Source: Flaccisagitta enflata (lineage: Eukaryota > Chaetognatha > Sagittoidea > Aphragmophora). From it: a DNA stretch of 64,000 nucleotides. Positions 18,501 to 29,671 of the stretch are shown here, piece by piece. The DNA lies in contig OZ231126.1 in NCBI GenBank assembly GCA_965153355.1, positions 49,352,001 through 49,416,000 on the forward strand, written 5' to 3'. Within the stretch, counting starts at the first letter, position 1; each line of letters starts with the position of its first letter. The position numbers were made by a program, and so were the translations under genes. A model generated the notes under the pieces. That model was not told the origin of the DNA. It saw nothing but the letters and a program-made list of their open reading frames with translations, and searched no databases.

Positions 18501-20990
18501 CACGGAATGCGAGGAATGGAGCAAAACGAAAGCAAACAAGGCCGGATACACGGCCACCAGTTGCGGACGGGTGGGCAGGGGGGGACATGCGCGTTTTTTC
18601 CACTTGCCTGAATCGTGTCCACGGACCAGCAGCCAACCGACCGACCGACCGACGGACGGACAAAGCCTCTTATAGAGTTGCGTGTCCGCAACTAAAAAGA
18701 AAACCGGACGTTACGGATAAGGTGGGCAGGGGCATCCAACCGCCATCCACACCCACTTCATACAGAAACATACAAAACTAATCATCCAAGGATCGCACAT
18801 GGTCAGCGGTACCGGGTGCCCTGCTTGGAGTGATTAGCTGCAAAGTGAAATGAGAGCAGGGCAGCGGCCCCAAAGGGCTACTGTCCTGTAGGACACAGGG
18901 GTGAATTTCCAGACATCCTGAGAAGGAATGTTCCAGTCCTTTGGGGCTACTTTCCTTGTTAATCAATGAGAACATTGAATTTTTATCCATTTCATTGTCA
19001 ATTTTCCATGTTATTCAATCTGAATTTTACATGTATTCAAAAATTTTGTATATTATCCATGTTATTCAATAGGGATTTCTCATATTTTTAACTTCTAGTA
19101 AATTTTCCATGCTATTCAATGGGAATTTCATATTTTTTCATTATCCATGTTATTCAATAGGAATTTTGCATTTCTTCATTTTTCCATGTTATTCAATAGG
19201 AACATGAGGCTCAGAAGCTTTGACGGGGAAACGACGGACGGAGCGTAGGACAGTAACGAAATTCACCCTGTGTCCTACGGGACATCGGCCCGCTGGGGCA
19301 GCTGCCCAAAAAGAATCCAAAACACTCATTTTCCACTTTTAAATTCGATCGCTACAGACCAACGGACCGATGGACCGACGGCTCGACGGACTGACGGATG
19401 AATCGACGGACGGACTGACGGACAAAACCTCCTAGAGAGTTGCGTGTCCGCAACTAAAAAACAGAAATGGACAACGTGATTTTGCTATGCATCTAAACTC
19501 TCATGCAAACCCGATTTTGTTCATTGTGAGAGTGAGAGAGAGAGAGAGAGAGAAGGAATAAATAAAAGCGACTCACGCTCTCAGAATTATCAGCAATTGA
19601 ATCATTTTTTGTCTTTGTTTTGTCATCTTTAGTTACGTCAGATTTCTTGCTTTTGTTGTCGACGACTTTCCAGCCACCGGAAGTGATGCCACGTTGACTT
19701 CCGGCGCCACTCACAGTTCCACTTCCGGCGCCACTTCCGGCGCCACTTCCAGCGCCACTTCCGCTAGATTTCCGGCTTGCATTTCCGGCGGCGTCTTTTC
19801 CTCCACGGGTGTTTCCCGTCGACGCCGGCGTCATTGAAGGACCGCCGCTGCCACCCTCGGCGCCGCTGCTGCTGCTTTTACTGCTTTTGCTGGAGCTGCT
19901 GTTGTTGGTGGAACTGCTGTTGTTGGTGACGGTGCTGTTGTCGTCGTCGTTTTCCGTTTCCGGTTCGGTGTCGGCGTCGTCGTCAGGATCGCCTCCTGTC
20001 CAATGAACAACATAGGTTTTAAATGAATGACCGATGAAGGACAAATGAACGACGGATGAATGGTAAACAAGACCAAGTAGGCCAACGATGTGTCCTCTTT
20101 GAATGAATGTACAGTTAAACCCCACTCTAACGGATCTCAAGGGACCAACAAATTTTATCTGTTGTAGGTGGAATTCTGCTATAGCCAATTTAGGAAATAA
20201 AGAAAAACTGATTGAAAAAACTGTGGTTAAGCATCCATTATAGGCGGAATTCCGTTAGAGCGGGGTTCAACTGTATTTTATTAGTGAATGTTTTCTATGA
20301 ATGTTCTTTTTTTATGAATGAATGTTTTTTTATGAATGAATGTCATCTATGAACGAGTGAATGATGTGTGCTACTTTAACTGGATTGGCAGCACTTTCCT
20401 ACTGTATAGGTAAAATTGCGGATTTCAAGGTTTTTAAGGTTAGCGTAACTGACAGTCAGACAGACATAACCTCTTAATGAAACATAGATGGTATATTCAT
20501 CTGGTTTGTAAGATCACATGACCATAAGTAATGATGAAGGTATCCGACTATTAGTACTGACCTGATTCCGAAACTGAGTTGCCTATTCTATGTAAGATAT
20601 TTGGTGATGAAGAAGAAGCGTTAGTTGACAACAAACTTGAAGACGCGTTGGGCATCAACATCGACGACGACGTTGACGAAGTTGACGGTGTCATTCCCAG
20701 AGCGGAAGTCGTTGGTGGCGTCGTCGTCTTTGTCGTTGTCATTAACAATGGCGTCGACGTCATCGTCATCTTCATCGTCGCCGCTGAAGAGGATGATGAT
20801 GATGATGACGATAGTAAAGTGGATGAGGATGACGTTGCCGCTACCACTGCCGCTGCCGACGCCGCTGCCGACGCCGCTGCCGACGCTGCGCTGCCGACGA
20901 GAACCGGTGTAGCCCCCATCGGCACCACCGTAGTCTTTAGAGAAGTCTTTGCGCCTTTGTTGGAGTTTTTCGGTGTCTTTGTGGTGGTGC
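15092..20990 (-). CDS. Five-exon gene for a Ser/Thr/Ala- and acidic-rich protein
   Basis: Exons, in transcript order, are about 20990-20562, 19995-19577, 17759-17549, 16315-16125 and 15442-15092. Junction phases match at all four introns (1, 0, 1, 0), each GT-AG. The product has a Ser/Thr/Ala-rich start, an acidic and Gly-Ser part (DPDDDADTEPETEN, GSGAGSGAG), a charged helix VDDETLARKLQEEEKRGRHR, Lys-rich stretches, a long Asp run and a basic end KRKKK. A nuclear, mostly disordered protein is likely; the helix resembles ubiquitin-binding MIU/UIM-type helices, but this is a guess. Upstream exons would lie in or beyond the inverted duplication. Low complexity makes by-chance open frames likely; phase agreement is the main support. 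Confidence 0.5.
15499..15640 (+). repeat. (GA)n followed by GATA/GACA repeats
   Basis: Pure GA at 15499-15528, then GATAGACAGATAGACAGACA-type tetranucleotides. Confidence 0.9.
16125..16315 (-). CDS. Exon 4 of the acidic-rich gene
   Basis: The acceptor CCACATCAG is followed by GQTKRGSNGTM, a Thr run (ACG/ACA repeat), RDGEGPGPRPGSGVMG, KKKKKEMSKTTSKNAIND and KDE. The donor GATGAG|GTTAGA is weak; without it the frame runs to a stop at 16017. The exon is 191 nt and converts phase 1 to phase 0 as the neighbours need. Confidence 0.45.
16592..17192. mobile_element. Fold-back MITE, CAGTGTGAAC family
   Basis: The ends CAGTGTGAACATTGTCAAAT and its inverse ATTTGACAATGTTCACCCTG continue as inverted arms of more than 100 bp (AGCTTTTGCTCCTAGATG and inverse). 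TA lies directly outside on both sides (16590-16591, 17193-17194). No transposase ORF. The TA duplication points to the Tc1/mariner group. Confidence 0.85.
17200..17520. other. Unassigned, partly GC-TIR-like
   Basis: At 17405-17485 there are AGGCTCAAATCTCAATCCTC and CATGAGGCTCAAATCCCAGT, the minisatellite unit of GC-TIR elements, but without the GC-rich ends. Confidence 0.4.
17549..17759 (-). CDS. Exon 3 of the acidic-rich gene: charged helix
   Basis: A strong acceptor, CTCCTCCTCCTCAAACAG, is followed by VDDETLARKLQEEEKRGRHR, AAKPTDFKGVDETNALPN and an Asn/Ser-rich part ending NANKEMK. The donor AAAG|GTTTGA is followed, if unspliced, by LKIPYKQ and a stop at 17523, giving a possible shorter isoform. 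This is the most protein-like exon of the gene. Confidence 0.6.
17770..18140 (+). repeat. GGA/GAA-rich purine tract
   Basis: Irregular GGAGGA, GGGAAG and GAAGAAG words for 370 bp. It supplies the pyrimidine-rich intron sequence upstream of exon 3 on the minus strand. Confidence 0.8.
18150..18540 (+). CDS. Two overlapping protein-like ORFs in different frames
   Basis: Frame A (18150-18431) includes TEPPLTKILKFVNKIDDSCA and ends TAEIDENEK. Frame B, from ATG 18415, reads KTKSKSASDKGKRVRKKVTC, then DCIHEEECTECEEWSKTKAN and runs into a TH element at 18535. Both look coding but are shifted by one base, and frame B is preceded by TAG. GTACCATTGCAG at 18221 is a fair acceptor. This could be a disrupted plus-strand exon inside the intron of the minus-strand gene. 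Confidence 0.3.
18535..18693 (-). mobile_element. TH element copy, near consensus
   Basis: AACAAGGCCGGATACACGGC, CACCAGTTGCGGACGGGTGG, GCAGGGGGGGACATGCGCG, CCGACCGACCGACGGACGG, TCTTATAGAGTTGCGTGTCC then GCAACT and AAAAA. Both hairpins are perfect. Confidence 0.9.
18798..19310 (+). mobile_element. GC-TIR element copy 2
   Basis: Left: GGTCAGCGGTACCGGGTGCC, then a stem GCCCTGCT...AGCAGGGC, then GGGCAGCGGCCCCAAAGGGC and GTCCTGTAGGACACAGGGGT. Right: CACCCTGTGTCCTACGGGAC to GGGGCAGCTGCCC. Its inner tandem differs from the other copies: five or so units of about 38 bp around TTTTCCATGTTATTCAATAG. Confidence 0.8.
19318..19454 (-). mobile_element. TH element copy, left part missing
   Basis: ATTTTCCACTTTTAAATTCG, GACCAACGGACCGATGGACC, CTAGAGAGTTGCGTGTCCGC then AACT. 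It lies against the GC-TIR element, suggesting truncation at the junction. Confidence 0.7.
19577..19995 (-). CDS. Exon 2 of the acidic-rich gene
   Basis: The acceptor TTGTTCATTGGACAG precedes GGDPDDDADTEPETENDDDN, then Asn/Ser and Ser/Lys runs, a GSGAGSGAGSG repeat encoded by AGTGGCGCCGGA units, GGWKVVDNKSKKSDVTKDD, and NDSIADNSES before the strong donor AGC|GTGAGT. 419 nt, phase 1 to 0. Confidence 0.6.
20112..20273. mobile_element. Pogo-like MITE
   Basis: CAGTTAAACCCCACTCTAAC on the left, inverse GTTAGAGCGGGGTTCAACTG on the right, TA on both outer sides. It is 162 bp; internally TGTAGGTGGAATTCTGCTAT as in the 60319 copy. The ends fit pogo/Tigger-type elements of the Tc1/mariner group. Confidence 0.8.
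20562..20990 (-). CDS. Exon 1 (first visible) of the acidic-rich gene
   Basis: It reads STTTKTPKNSNKGAKTSLKT, TVVPMGATPVLVGSAAS, Ala and Ser runs, TTPPTTSALGMTPSTSSTSS and HRIGNSVSESG, ending at a strong donor TCAG|GTCAGT in phase 1. The frame stays open to about 21030, but 20990 is where the inverted duplication begins, and no clear acceptor is seen there. The plus strand is also open, with an acidic reading; the donor and phase match favour minus. Confidence 0.5.
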
Positions 20991-21740
20991 TTTGTCCTTC
21001 CAGACAATATTTTTTTTGTCTTGTGCATTATCATTGATTGTCATCAGTCTTATTCAAGAGATGAGTAGACATTTGATCATCATTTTTTTTCTCACTGGAA
21101 TTCCCTCTTTGTATGTGGAGGCAAACGTCGCCAGAATTGCATCCCATTCTTTATTTCTTCGTTTTTTTTTTCCCTTTTTTTCCTTATCGTCTTCTGCCCT
21201 TTTTTTGCTTCTTTCCTTTTCTCTCTTTTTTTATCCCTTTCAACAATTTTTTCTTTCTTTTTTTTTATTTTATTTTCTACAATTTCTAATAATCCTTTTC
21301 AAAAAACGAACTTTTTATGGCCATTAATTGTTACGTTTTGCAAATGAAAAAGCAGGGAAGTGGGACACATTTAGAAGCAGACCGCGTTTGCATGTATTGA
21401 TGAATGCTGACATGTGAAAGAATTTTACTAACAAAATTTATGAAACGTCGAAAAAACTGAAATAATTTTTAAGGAAAAAGACGGACAATTTCAAAAGGAA
21501 CTACGCATAGAGACGGACTGTAACAATGTCTAGTTTTGGCTTGTCCATTATCCAGTATCCCAGTATTTTCTCAACTGTGATTAACCGCGACTATATTTTG
21601 AGGGCTTGTAAATAGACACACGCCTCGATAGATGTGCGAGGATGCATTTGAAAACTGGATTTTCATTTTATGTAGTTTCTGTCTAGCGATCCGAATTTCG
21701 CGAGACTAATAAAATCTTAACGCCTTTACGACTTTTAAAT

Positions 21741-21795
<55 letters not shown>

Positions 21796-21833
21796 TGAAC
21801 GCTCGGAGTGACATTCTAGGTGGGTGAGTCTCT

Positions 21834-21895
<62 letters not shown>

Positions 21896-22571
21896 CTCTC
21901 TCCTTCCTCGAACCCCCAAAGACTGTCTCTATATCACTTTATTTCTCCTCCACTTCACTTTTTTTCGCCCTTTCTATCATCCATTGTCATCGCTATTTTT
22001 CCTTGGATCCCTTATAACAAAATTTTTGCGTTACCTCGCAGCTAACTCACCCCATTACTCTCGCAATTGGATTTATACCGTAAAAAAAAGAAGAAAAGAT
22101 GTTACTTGGGATGTACGCGTTTCTCCTTTACCTTTCAGTTTTCCGCCATAATATATTCATCCCAGTCGTGGTCTGGAGGATGTAAATAAACGACGGAAGA
22201 GAAAAAAGGGAAGAGTCATTACATGTACTACGCTTCAGTAATCAAGGCACTCTGCCGCCTAACTGTCAAAACAGAAGACTTCAAAACTTGACACGAATCA
22301 AGAAAAAAAAAGTTGATTTGGAGAGGAAAAAAATCGGGGGAAAAGTAAAGAAACAAAAGGAAACAAAAGAACAAAAAAAAAACAACGAAATTACAGGCGC
22401 CAAAGATAAAGAGAAAGAGAGAGAAAAAAAAAAGACGAAATAGAAAAAAAAGGACATGAAACGAAAACGTTGAAAAGCGGTCCTAAATATTTGTTCCCTT
22501 TATCCATCCCGAGTAAAAAAAACTCATCAATCAATCGGTGACGTCATTTTAACGTCAAGAACCTGACGTCA
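20990..22571 (+). repeat. Left arm of a large inverted duplication
   Basis: It starts CTTTGTCCTTCCAGAC and ends CCTGACGTCA; the reverse complement is found at 23141-24856 with almost no differences outside simple repeats. The arm contains CT tracts at 21739-21792 and 21835-21900, which enclose a short segment (TATCATGAACGCTCGGAGTG) absent from the other arm. Confidence 0.95.
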
Positions 22572-23043
22572 GAAGTTTGGAAACTCCGTCTGAATCTTTT
22601 TTTTATCAAATTCTAACTAAATGCAGAGTAAAGGCAGAAAAATTCGGCATTTAAATATTTAAACATTTCAACTTTTTAATTCAACGTAAAAAAAGAGAGA
22701 AAACGGTGATGATGATCGTATAGATAGACAGCCCCAGACAGACATACCCGAAAACAGATCAAAAAAGTGACCGCAATGTACAAACAAGAAATGCATGAAC
22801 GGAAAAATGAGGTTATATACCAATGATACAATTCAAAATACGATTTGTTACCTGGTTTGCTTTGTAGTTTCCCCATCTTTTTTTTCTCTCGAGTATTTCT
22901 TGTTTTTTGGGTTTTTTTTTGTCTCTAATATTGTGGGTTCATCTCCTCAATTGCTTTTTCGTTTGTAGTGGAGAAAAAAAATGCCGTTTCGCAGGGTTGA
23001 TAGTACAAGCTTGACACTTGAAAAACACGAGTGGAGAAAAATG

Positions 23044-23140
<97 letters not shown>
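22572..23140. other. Spacer of the inverted duplication
   Basis: Single-copy AT-rich sequence (22572-23046) followed by a (GA)n tract (23047-23139) that touches the right arm. No gene seen. Confidence 0.8.
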
Positions 23141-24956
<1,816 letters not shown>

Positions 24957-24989
24957 AAAGAAAAAATGTGATGGAACTTTAAAAAACAT

Positions 24990-25130
24990 GAACGAGACGA
25001 AGATTGATGACGCTGTCAATTGCTCCATCGAAGCTGAAAATCGATGTAACGAATTAATTCCGTTATTTTCGACAAAAAAAAATGGAGTCGATGAGCGTTG
25101 ATCAAAATGAAGATTACACTGAGGAAATAT
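24990..25130 (+). CDS. Protein-like ORF with a possible frameshift at an A run
   Basis: From ATG 24990: MNETKIDDAVNCSIEAENRC, NELIPLFSTKK, then a run of nine A. The same frame ends soon (NGVDER, stop at 25099-25101); one frame over, it continues MESMSVDQNEDYTEEI and TAA (25130). Both pieces have coding character. It may be a last exon with a homopolymer length error or mutation. Confidence 0.3.
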
Positions 25131-25168
25131 AAAGCCAAAGAAAATATATGAAAGGGAAAGTTCTGTGA

Positions 25169-25170
<2 letters not shown>

Positions 25171-25229
<59 letters not shown>
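25171..25229 (+). repeat. (CT)n microsatellite
   Basis: Pure CT. Confidence 0.95.
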
Positions 25230-25232
<3 letters not shown>

Positions 25233-25299
25233 CAGCTATGCCTACGGAGGAAAAATATAACAGAGAAAGGGAGAGTAGGAGAAAGGTTTAGAGAAAGAG

Positions 25300-25472
25300 G
25301 AGGAAAAGGAAAAAGAGGAAGAAGAAGAGGCCGATGAGATGGAGGAAGGGAAAGAAGATGAGGAGGAAGGGGGAAGAAAGGGGGGAAGAGGCAGAGAGAA
25401 GTTTCAACATCGTCGTCGTGCCTGTGGGCTGCTTAGGCTTAGAGAAATCGTATCGAACTCGATCAGAGAAAA
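25300..25472 (+). other. Purine-rich sequence with an acidic reading frame
   Basis: One frame reads EEEEADEMEEGKEDEEE then a basic part ending [12 protein letters not shown] and a stop near 25474. It may simply be GGA/GAA repeat. Confidence 0.25.
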
Positions 25473-25479
25473 ATAAGAG

Positions 25480-25720
<241 letters not shown>

Positions 25721-25961
25721 TGTCTCAATCAAATCCTTTGTATATTTTATGCATTGAACTATATTTCGCAAAGAAAGGGTAAAGCGTACAAATAGCGTCC
25801 AACTTGGGCTTAAAGGTGAATTGGGGACAGGCTGGGCCAATCGATTCAATGTGAATGCACAGATAACTGGCAATCGGAGTGTGACGTGATTCAGACCAGT
25901 TGGTCCAGTAAGAGCAACAGGCCCCCGCCAACCCTTAACTGCCAATTACGTTGACCAATGA

Positions 25962-26143
25962 CCAGGCCGGATACACTGCATCCCCAGTTGTGTGTGGATG
26001 GGCAGGGGCATGGCAGAGAGAGAAAAGATCACTCGGACATTTGTGGAAAGGCAATGAGGCCCCCAAAAAGTGTGAAGGATAGACATGCAGACGGACCAAC
26101 GAATGGATGGATCGAGGCGGACGGACAAAGTATAGAGTGACTT
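25962..26143 (-). mobile_element. Decayed TH element
   Basis: CAGGCCGGATACACTGCATC, GTGTGTGGATGGGCAGGGGC, GACGGACCAACGAATGGATG, GGCGGACGGACAAAGTATAG then AGTGACT. Confidence 0.7.
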
Positions 26144-26592
26144 AGCCATCCACTGTAATTCTTGCATGTCATGTGAAACGAAACACCTCAAGCCATCATT
26201 TGCAGGGTGGTCCATCTACGACTATTTCATGCTTTAGTGGGTATGGGGCATCTATGCTTGGATGATAATGATATGTGGTGTCCAAATTGAAGCCGCTTAC
26301 GTGGCCACTTCTTTTGTGGGTCCATCTTACGTGGCCACTTCTTTTGAGGGTCCATCTTTCTCAACATTAAGACCCACTTGAGCCTGATGATTCCCCGTCG
26401 CGGCGGCCCGTCTTCACAAATATAATTCTTGCTCCAAACTTTGCTCCTTTGCTCTCTTCACACTCAGCAAGTTTCCGCGCGCAAAAATTACTGTGCCTTC
26501 GTTATGCCACGATTTTCTTTAAATTCAGTCATTGCAAGTCTGGTAAAATGACATTAAAACGAACATTTGGTATTGGAAGTCACACTTTTTAG
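26144..26592. other. No gene seen; one short duplication
   Basis: TACGTGGCCACTTCTTTTG followed by GGGTCCATCTT occurs twice in tandem (26297-26357). Confidence 0.5.
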
Positions 26593-26795
26593 TTACGGAC
26601 TCGAAACTCTATAAGAGGCTTTGTCCGTCCGTCCATCTGTTGGTGGGTCTCTCTGTTGATCTGTATGCACTAGTCGAAAAGTGGACGAACGAGCGTTTTA
26701 GATGCTTTTATGTGAGCAGGGGGTTGAGGTATGGAGAAGGGTTGGACGCCTCTGCCCACCCGTCCGAAACGATATTGTGACCCCGCGTCACTTGT
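26593..26795 (+). mobile_element. TH element copy, GTGAC-hairpin subtype
   Basis: T run, AGTTACGGACTCGAAACT, CTATAAGAGGCTTTGTCC, CCTCTGCCCACCCGTCC, GTGACCCCGCGTCAC then TTGTT. The right hairpin is perfect. Confidence 0.85.
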
Positions 26796-26933
26796 TGCTG
26801 TTGCATGTTGTGCCTCTTCTCAGATCATTTGTAGGTTTCTTTACCTGAATGATGGGCTCTCTAAGAAGCTCGAAAATTCGCATTTGCTATAATGTATTAA
26901 TGTGTGTGACTTCAATGACATAAGTTCCTTTTT

Positions 26934-27156
26934 AGTTGCGGACACGCAACTCTATAAGAGGCTTTGTCCGTCCGTCCGTCCGTCCGTCCGTCCGTCCGTC
27001 CGTCCGTCCGTCCGTCCGTCCGTCCGTCCGTCCGTCCGTCCGTCCGTCCGTCCGTCCGTCCGTTGGTCCGTAATGATCGAGTCGAAAAGTGGGAAAACGC
27101 GCATTTCCGCCCCTGCCCACCCGTCCGCAACTGGTGGCCAAGTATCCGGCCTTGTT
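26934..27156 (+). mobile_element. TH element copy with expanded (CCGT)n
   Basis: TTTTT, AGTTGCGGACACGCAACT, CTATAAGAGGCTTTG, then 24 or so CCGT units (26966-27062), TTGGTCCGTAATGATCGAGT, CGAAAAGTGGGAAAACGCGC, CCCCTGCCCACCCGTCCGC, GGCCAAGTATCCGGCC, TTGTT. It is the clearest copy apart from one change in the right loop/stem. Confidence 0.9.
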
Positions 27157-27249
27157 AATGACGCTATTTTGTTGGTCACTTTTTCGGCTATGACCTAAGC
27201 TAAATTAAACTGACGAGATTCATTGACTATCTTACGCTTTATATTCACA

Positions 27250-27560
27250 CCCTGCTATAACGGAGCCGGGAGTAAGTTAACTCCGCCTATAACGGATATG
27301 ACTTATTGATCCCTTCATTTCTCTTTTTGAAAGTTGGCAATAGGAGAATTTCACCAATTGATAGCGCAAAGGCTCTAACGCATAACTTCCATCATTGTGG
27401 GGTTAAAATGCAGCTTTCTATTGTGGGGTCTATATTTTCATGCCTTGGAATTTCTGGACGTGTCTAATTGCACAAGTTATACAGTTGAACCCCGCTCTAA
27501 CGGACCCGCTTCTAACAGAATTCTGCTTATAACACTTGCCTATTCTTTGTCCTTTCAATC
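27250..27560. mobile_element. Two broken pogo-like MITE ends
   Basis: CTGCTATAACGGAGCCGGGA with ACTCCGCCTATAACGGATAT at 27250-27300, and TA plus CAGTTGAACCCCGCTCTAAC at 27482. No matching right end is found. Confidence 0.55.
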
Positions 27561-27594
27561 TGTTTTCTTTTATTTCCCATACACTCTTTTCCTT

Positions 27595-28084
27595 TTATAA
27601 TATAATATAATATAATATAAAAGTATAGCTATCAAAGGAAGCAAGCTTTTTACGACTTGCTCATCGAGATGATAGCTTTACCAACAATTACAATTCACGT
27701 GGCAAAGAAAATTAACCAGTTAGTAATTCTTAAGAACCAAAAGCGAGAATCGTTACCATGCAACTTCTAAAAATTAAAAATGCCATGTTCAAAATATTCC
27801 AAATTGACCAGTCACTAGTTTTTAAAAAAAAAAAAATCAAAAGTGTAAATTAGTGAAGGAAAAAGTTGCATTTTCGCCAAAATTCAACGACTTTCCAATA
27901 TATAAAAATGAAGACTATAAATGCATCCAAATAGAAAATATGATGCTTTCATAAGTGCAAATAATATCAGTGATAATTCTCTGAGCAAATACTAAACATT
28001 TTATGATACTAAGAAACCATTTGTAGAGAGAGAAAAAAAAGTCTGTTTTGATCATTGTGCTTTTATGGTCTTTAAGTTAGTGAG
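27595..28084. other. AT-rich, no gene seen
   Basis: A TATAA repeat at 27597-27620 opens it. No RT-like frame follows the ORF1 at 28085 on the minus strand. Confidence 0.5.
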
Positions 28085-29092
28085 TCATTTAATCGGAAAG
28101 CATGCTATTCTTCGCTCATGACGGCCGCCAATAACTTTGAAAAATTTGACGCTTTTTTCATTTGCAGTGAGAGAATTGTTCAAATGCTCAGCATCTTGCC
28201 GTAATTTAATCTCCCATGCTTTTTCCACTTGACATTCCAATTTTGTCATGTCATGAGTGATAACTACCCCGTTCCATTTCTCCATTCCTTTCAACTTCTT
28301 TGCCATCAGGAGCATTGCCCTCTTTTTTTCCGAGCATACAAATTTAACGACCAGGGGGCGCATATTGCTACTGTTTGATGTTCCAACACGAAAATGATGA
28401 ACAATGTCCGTTGAAGGATCCAGGTCCAGGTCCAAGTCACCAGCAAGCAATTTGATCAAGGCAAGATCGTCATCCGTTTCCTGTTGACCAAAAATGATGA
28501 TGTTGTTTCTCTTTTGTTCGCGCAAAACCCATTCTGGAACAAATTGCACAGGTGTGCCTTTATTCGTTGTGGCAGAGTTGGTTGAACTTTGTGCAGAATT
28601 GTGAATTTCATCCACTTTTGCCTTGATGGCATGAAATTCGGTCTGGAGCTCCTTTAATCTGACGTCAGTTGATGTTGTTTTTTCTCCTATGGCATCCATC
28701 TTGGTCTTCAATTCATCTTTGATACGCCTATTTTTTTCCGTCTCCTCTGCAAACTTGCGATTTGTTACATCTAACTGTTGTTGTGATTTGGTCAATTTCT
28801 TTCCAAAGGCTTCTAATTCGGTTTTTGAGACAACCTGATGCTTAACCACTTGGGCTTTGAAGGAATCAGCACTTGTGATATGTTTTTCCATTTTCATGGT
28901 TAGCATGGCAATTGTTTCCTTCAAAGCTGTTTGATTATGGTTAAGGCCTTCCACGGCTTCAGTTAGCTTTTCAAAACCTTTTTTGAAGGCCATGAGCAGA
29001 CCATCCATTTCATTTTCAATTTTCTTTTTCCATTCGTTTGTTTCTTTTGACTCTTTTTCCAGTTGCTCAATATCACGCTGTATTTTTTCCAT
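28085..29092 (-). CDS. Stand-alone LINE-type ORF1 protein (335 aa)
   Basis: Intact from ATG (29092) with a stop just upstream. Residues 1 to about 170 are Lys/Glu-rich with heptad spacing, a coiled coil. Around 195-260, NNIIIFGQQETDDD and RPLVVKFVCSEKKRAMLLMA form the RRM-like core of ORF1 proteins of many LINEs, followed by a C-terminal part (WEIKLRQDAEHLN, KFFKVIGGRHERR). Known homologues bind LINE RNA as trimers. No endonuclease or RT lies downstream, so this is a truncated LINE or a retained ORF1. Confidence 0.8.
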   Translation of the reverse strand: MEKIQRDIEQLEKESKETNEWKKKIENEMDGLLMAFKKGFEKLTEAVEGLNHNQTALKETIAMLTMKMEKHITSADSFKAQVVKHQVVSKTELEAFGKKLTKSQQQLDVTNRKFAEETEKNRRIKDELKTKMDAIGEKTTSTDVRLKELQTEFHAIKAKVDEIHNSAQSSTNSATTNKGTPVQFVPEWVLREQKRNNIIIFGQQETDDDLALIKLLAGDLDLDLDPSTDIVHHFRVGTSNSSNMRPLVVKFVCSEKKRAMLLMAKKLKGMEKWNGVVITHDMTKLECQVEKAWEIKLRQDAEHLNNSLTANEKSVKFFKVIGGRHERRIACFPIK

Positions 29093-29670
29093 GTCTTGAG
29101 CTTTATTAGATTGTCAGAGCTGGATGAAACCGAGACTGTTCTAGATAGCACTTTATCTCAAAGAGTGGCGCTTGTGCCAACTGCCCCAGTGCTCAGTAAC
29201 TTCCAACTCTGTGACAATTCATCTTAAGTTAATGGAAAGATGACAATTTCCTTCAGTAAGATTCAGTCTTTGGTTCTGTGAAGTAATTTTTCTAGCCGCA
29301 AAGGAGTGAACGGTTTTGTAACAAAAATTCTTAGCTGTAGTAGTTACACATGAAGACCGAGGTTGGAGAACTGATTTAACTTGGACTTTAGATTCCAAAC
29401 AAACATGTGGCGATGAGAGAGTGAGACCACGATAGCGATTTTTTTTGATGACAAAATAAAATCAAGCCTATTAATGATGGTAGTTTCTTACAAAGTTTTG
29501 ACCCTTCCCGTTGACTGATTGAGATGAAAATTTACATTTGGGTGGAGAACAAAAGGATGGAATTTTGAGTGTATTTTCAGCTGATTACATTATGGTTAAA
29601 GGAGTTTTTTGGTGATTTTTCTTGGAAAGCCGCGAAGATCGAAGAGAGATCGTGTTTCTTCGCCACGTCG
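29093..29670. other. No feature seen
   Basis: Upstream flank of the ORF1; possibly its 5' UTR close to 29093-29220 (a short overlapping ORF on minus starts at 29151). Confidence 0.4.
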
Positions 29671-29671
29671 C

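Noticed and set aside
20579-21037. Plus-strand 152-codon ORF with acidic and Val/Ile runs
   Set aside because: The minus strand has a strong donor at 20562 in phase with the next exon; the plus reading has no splice support.
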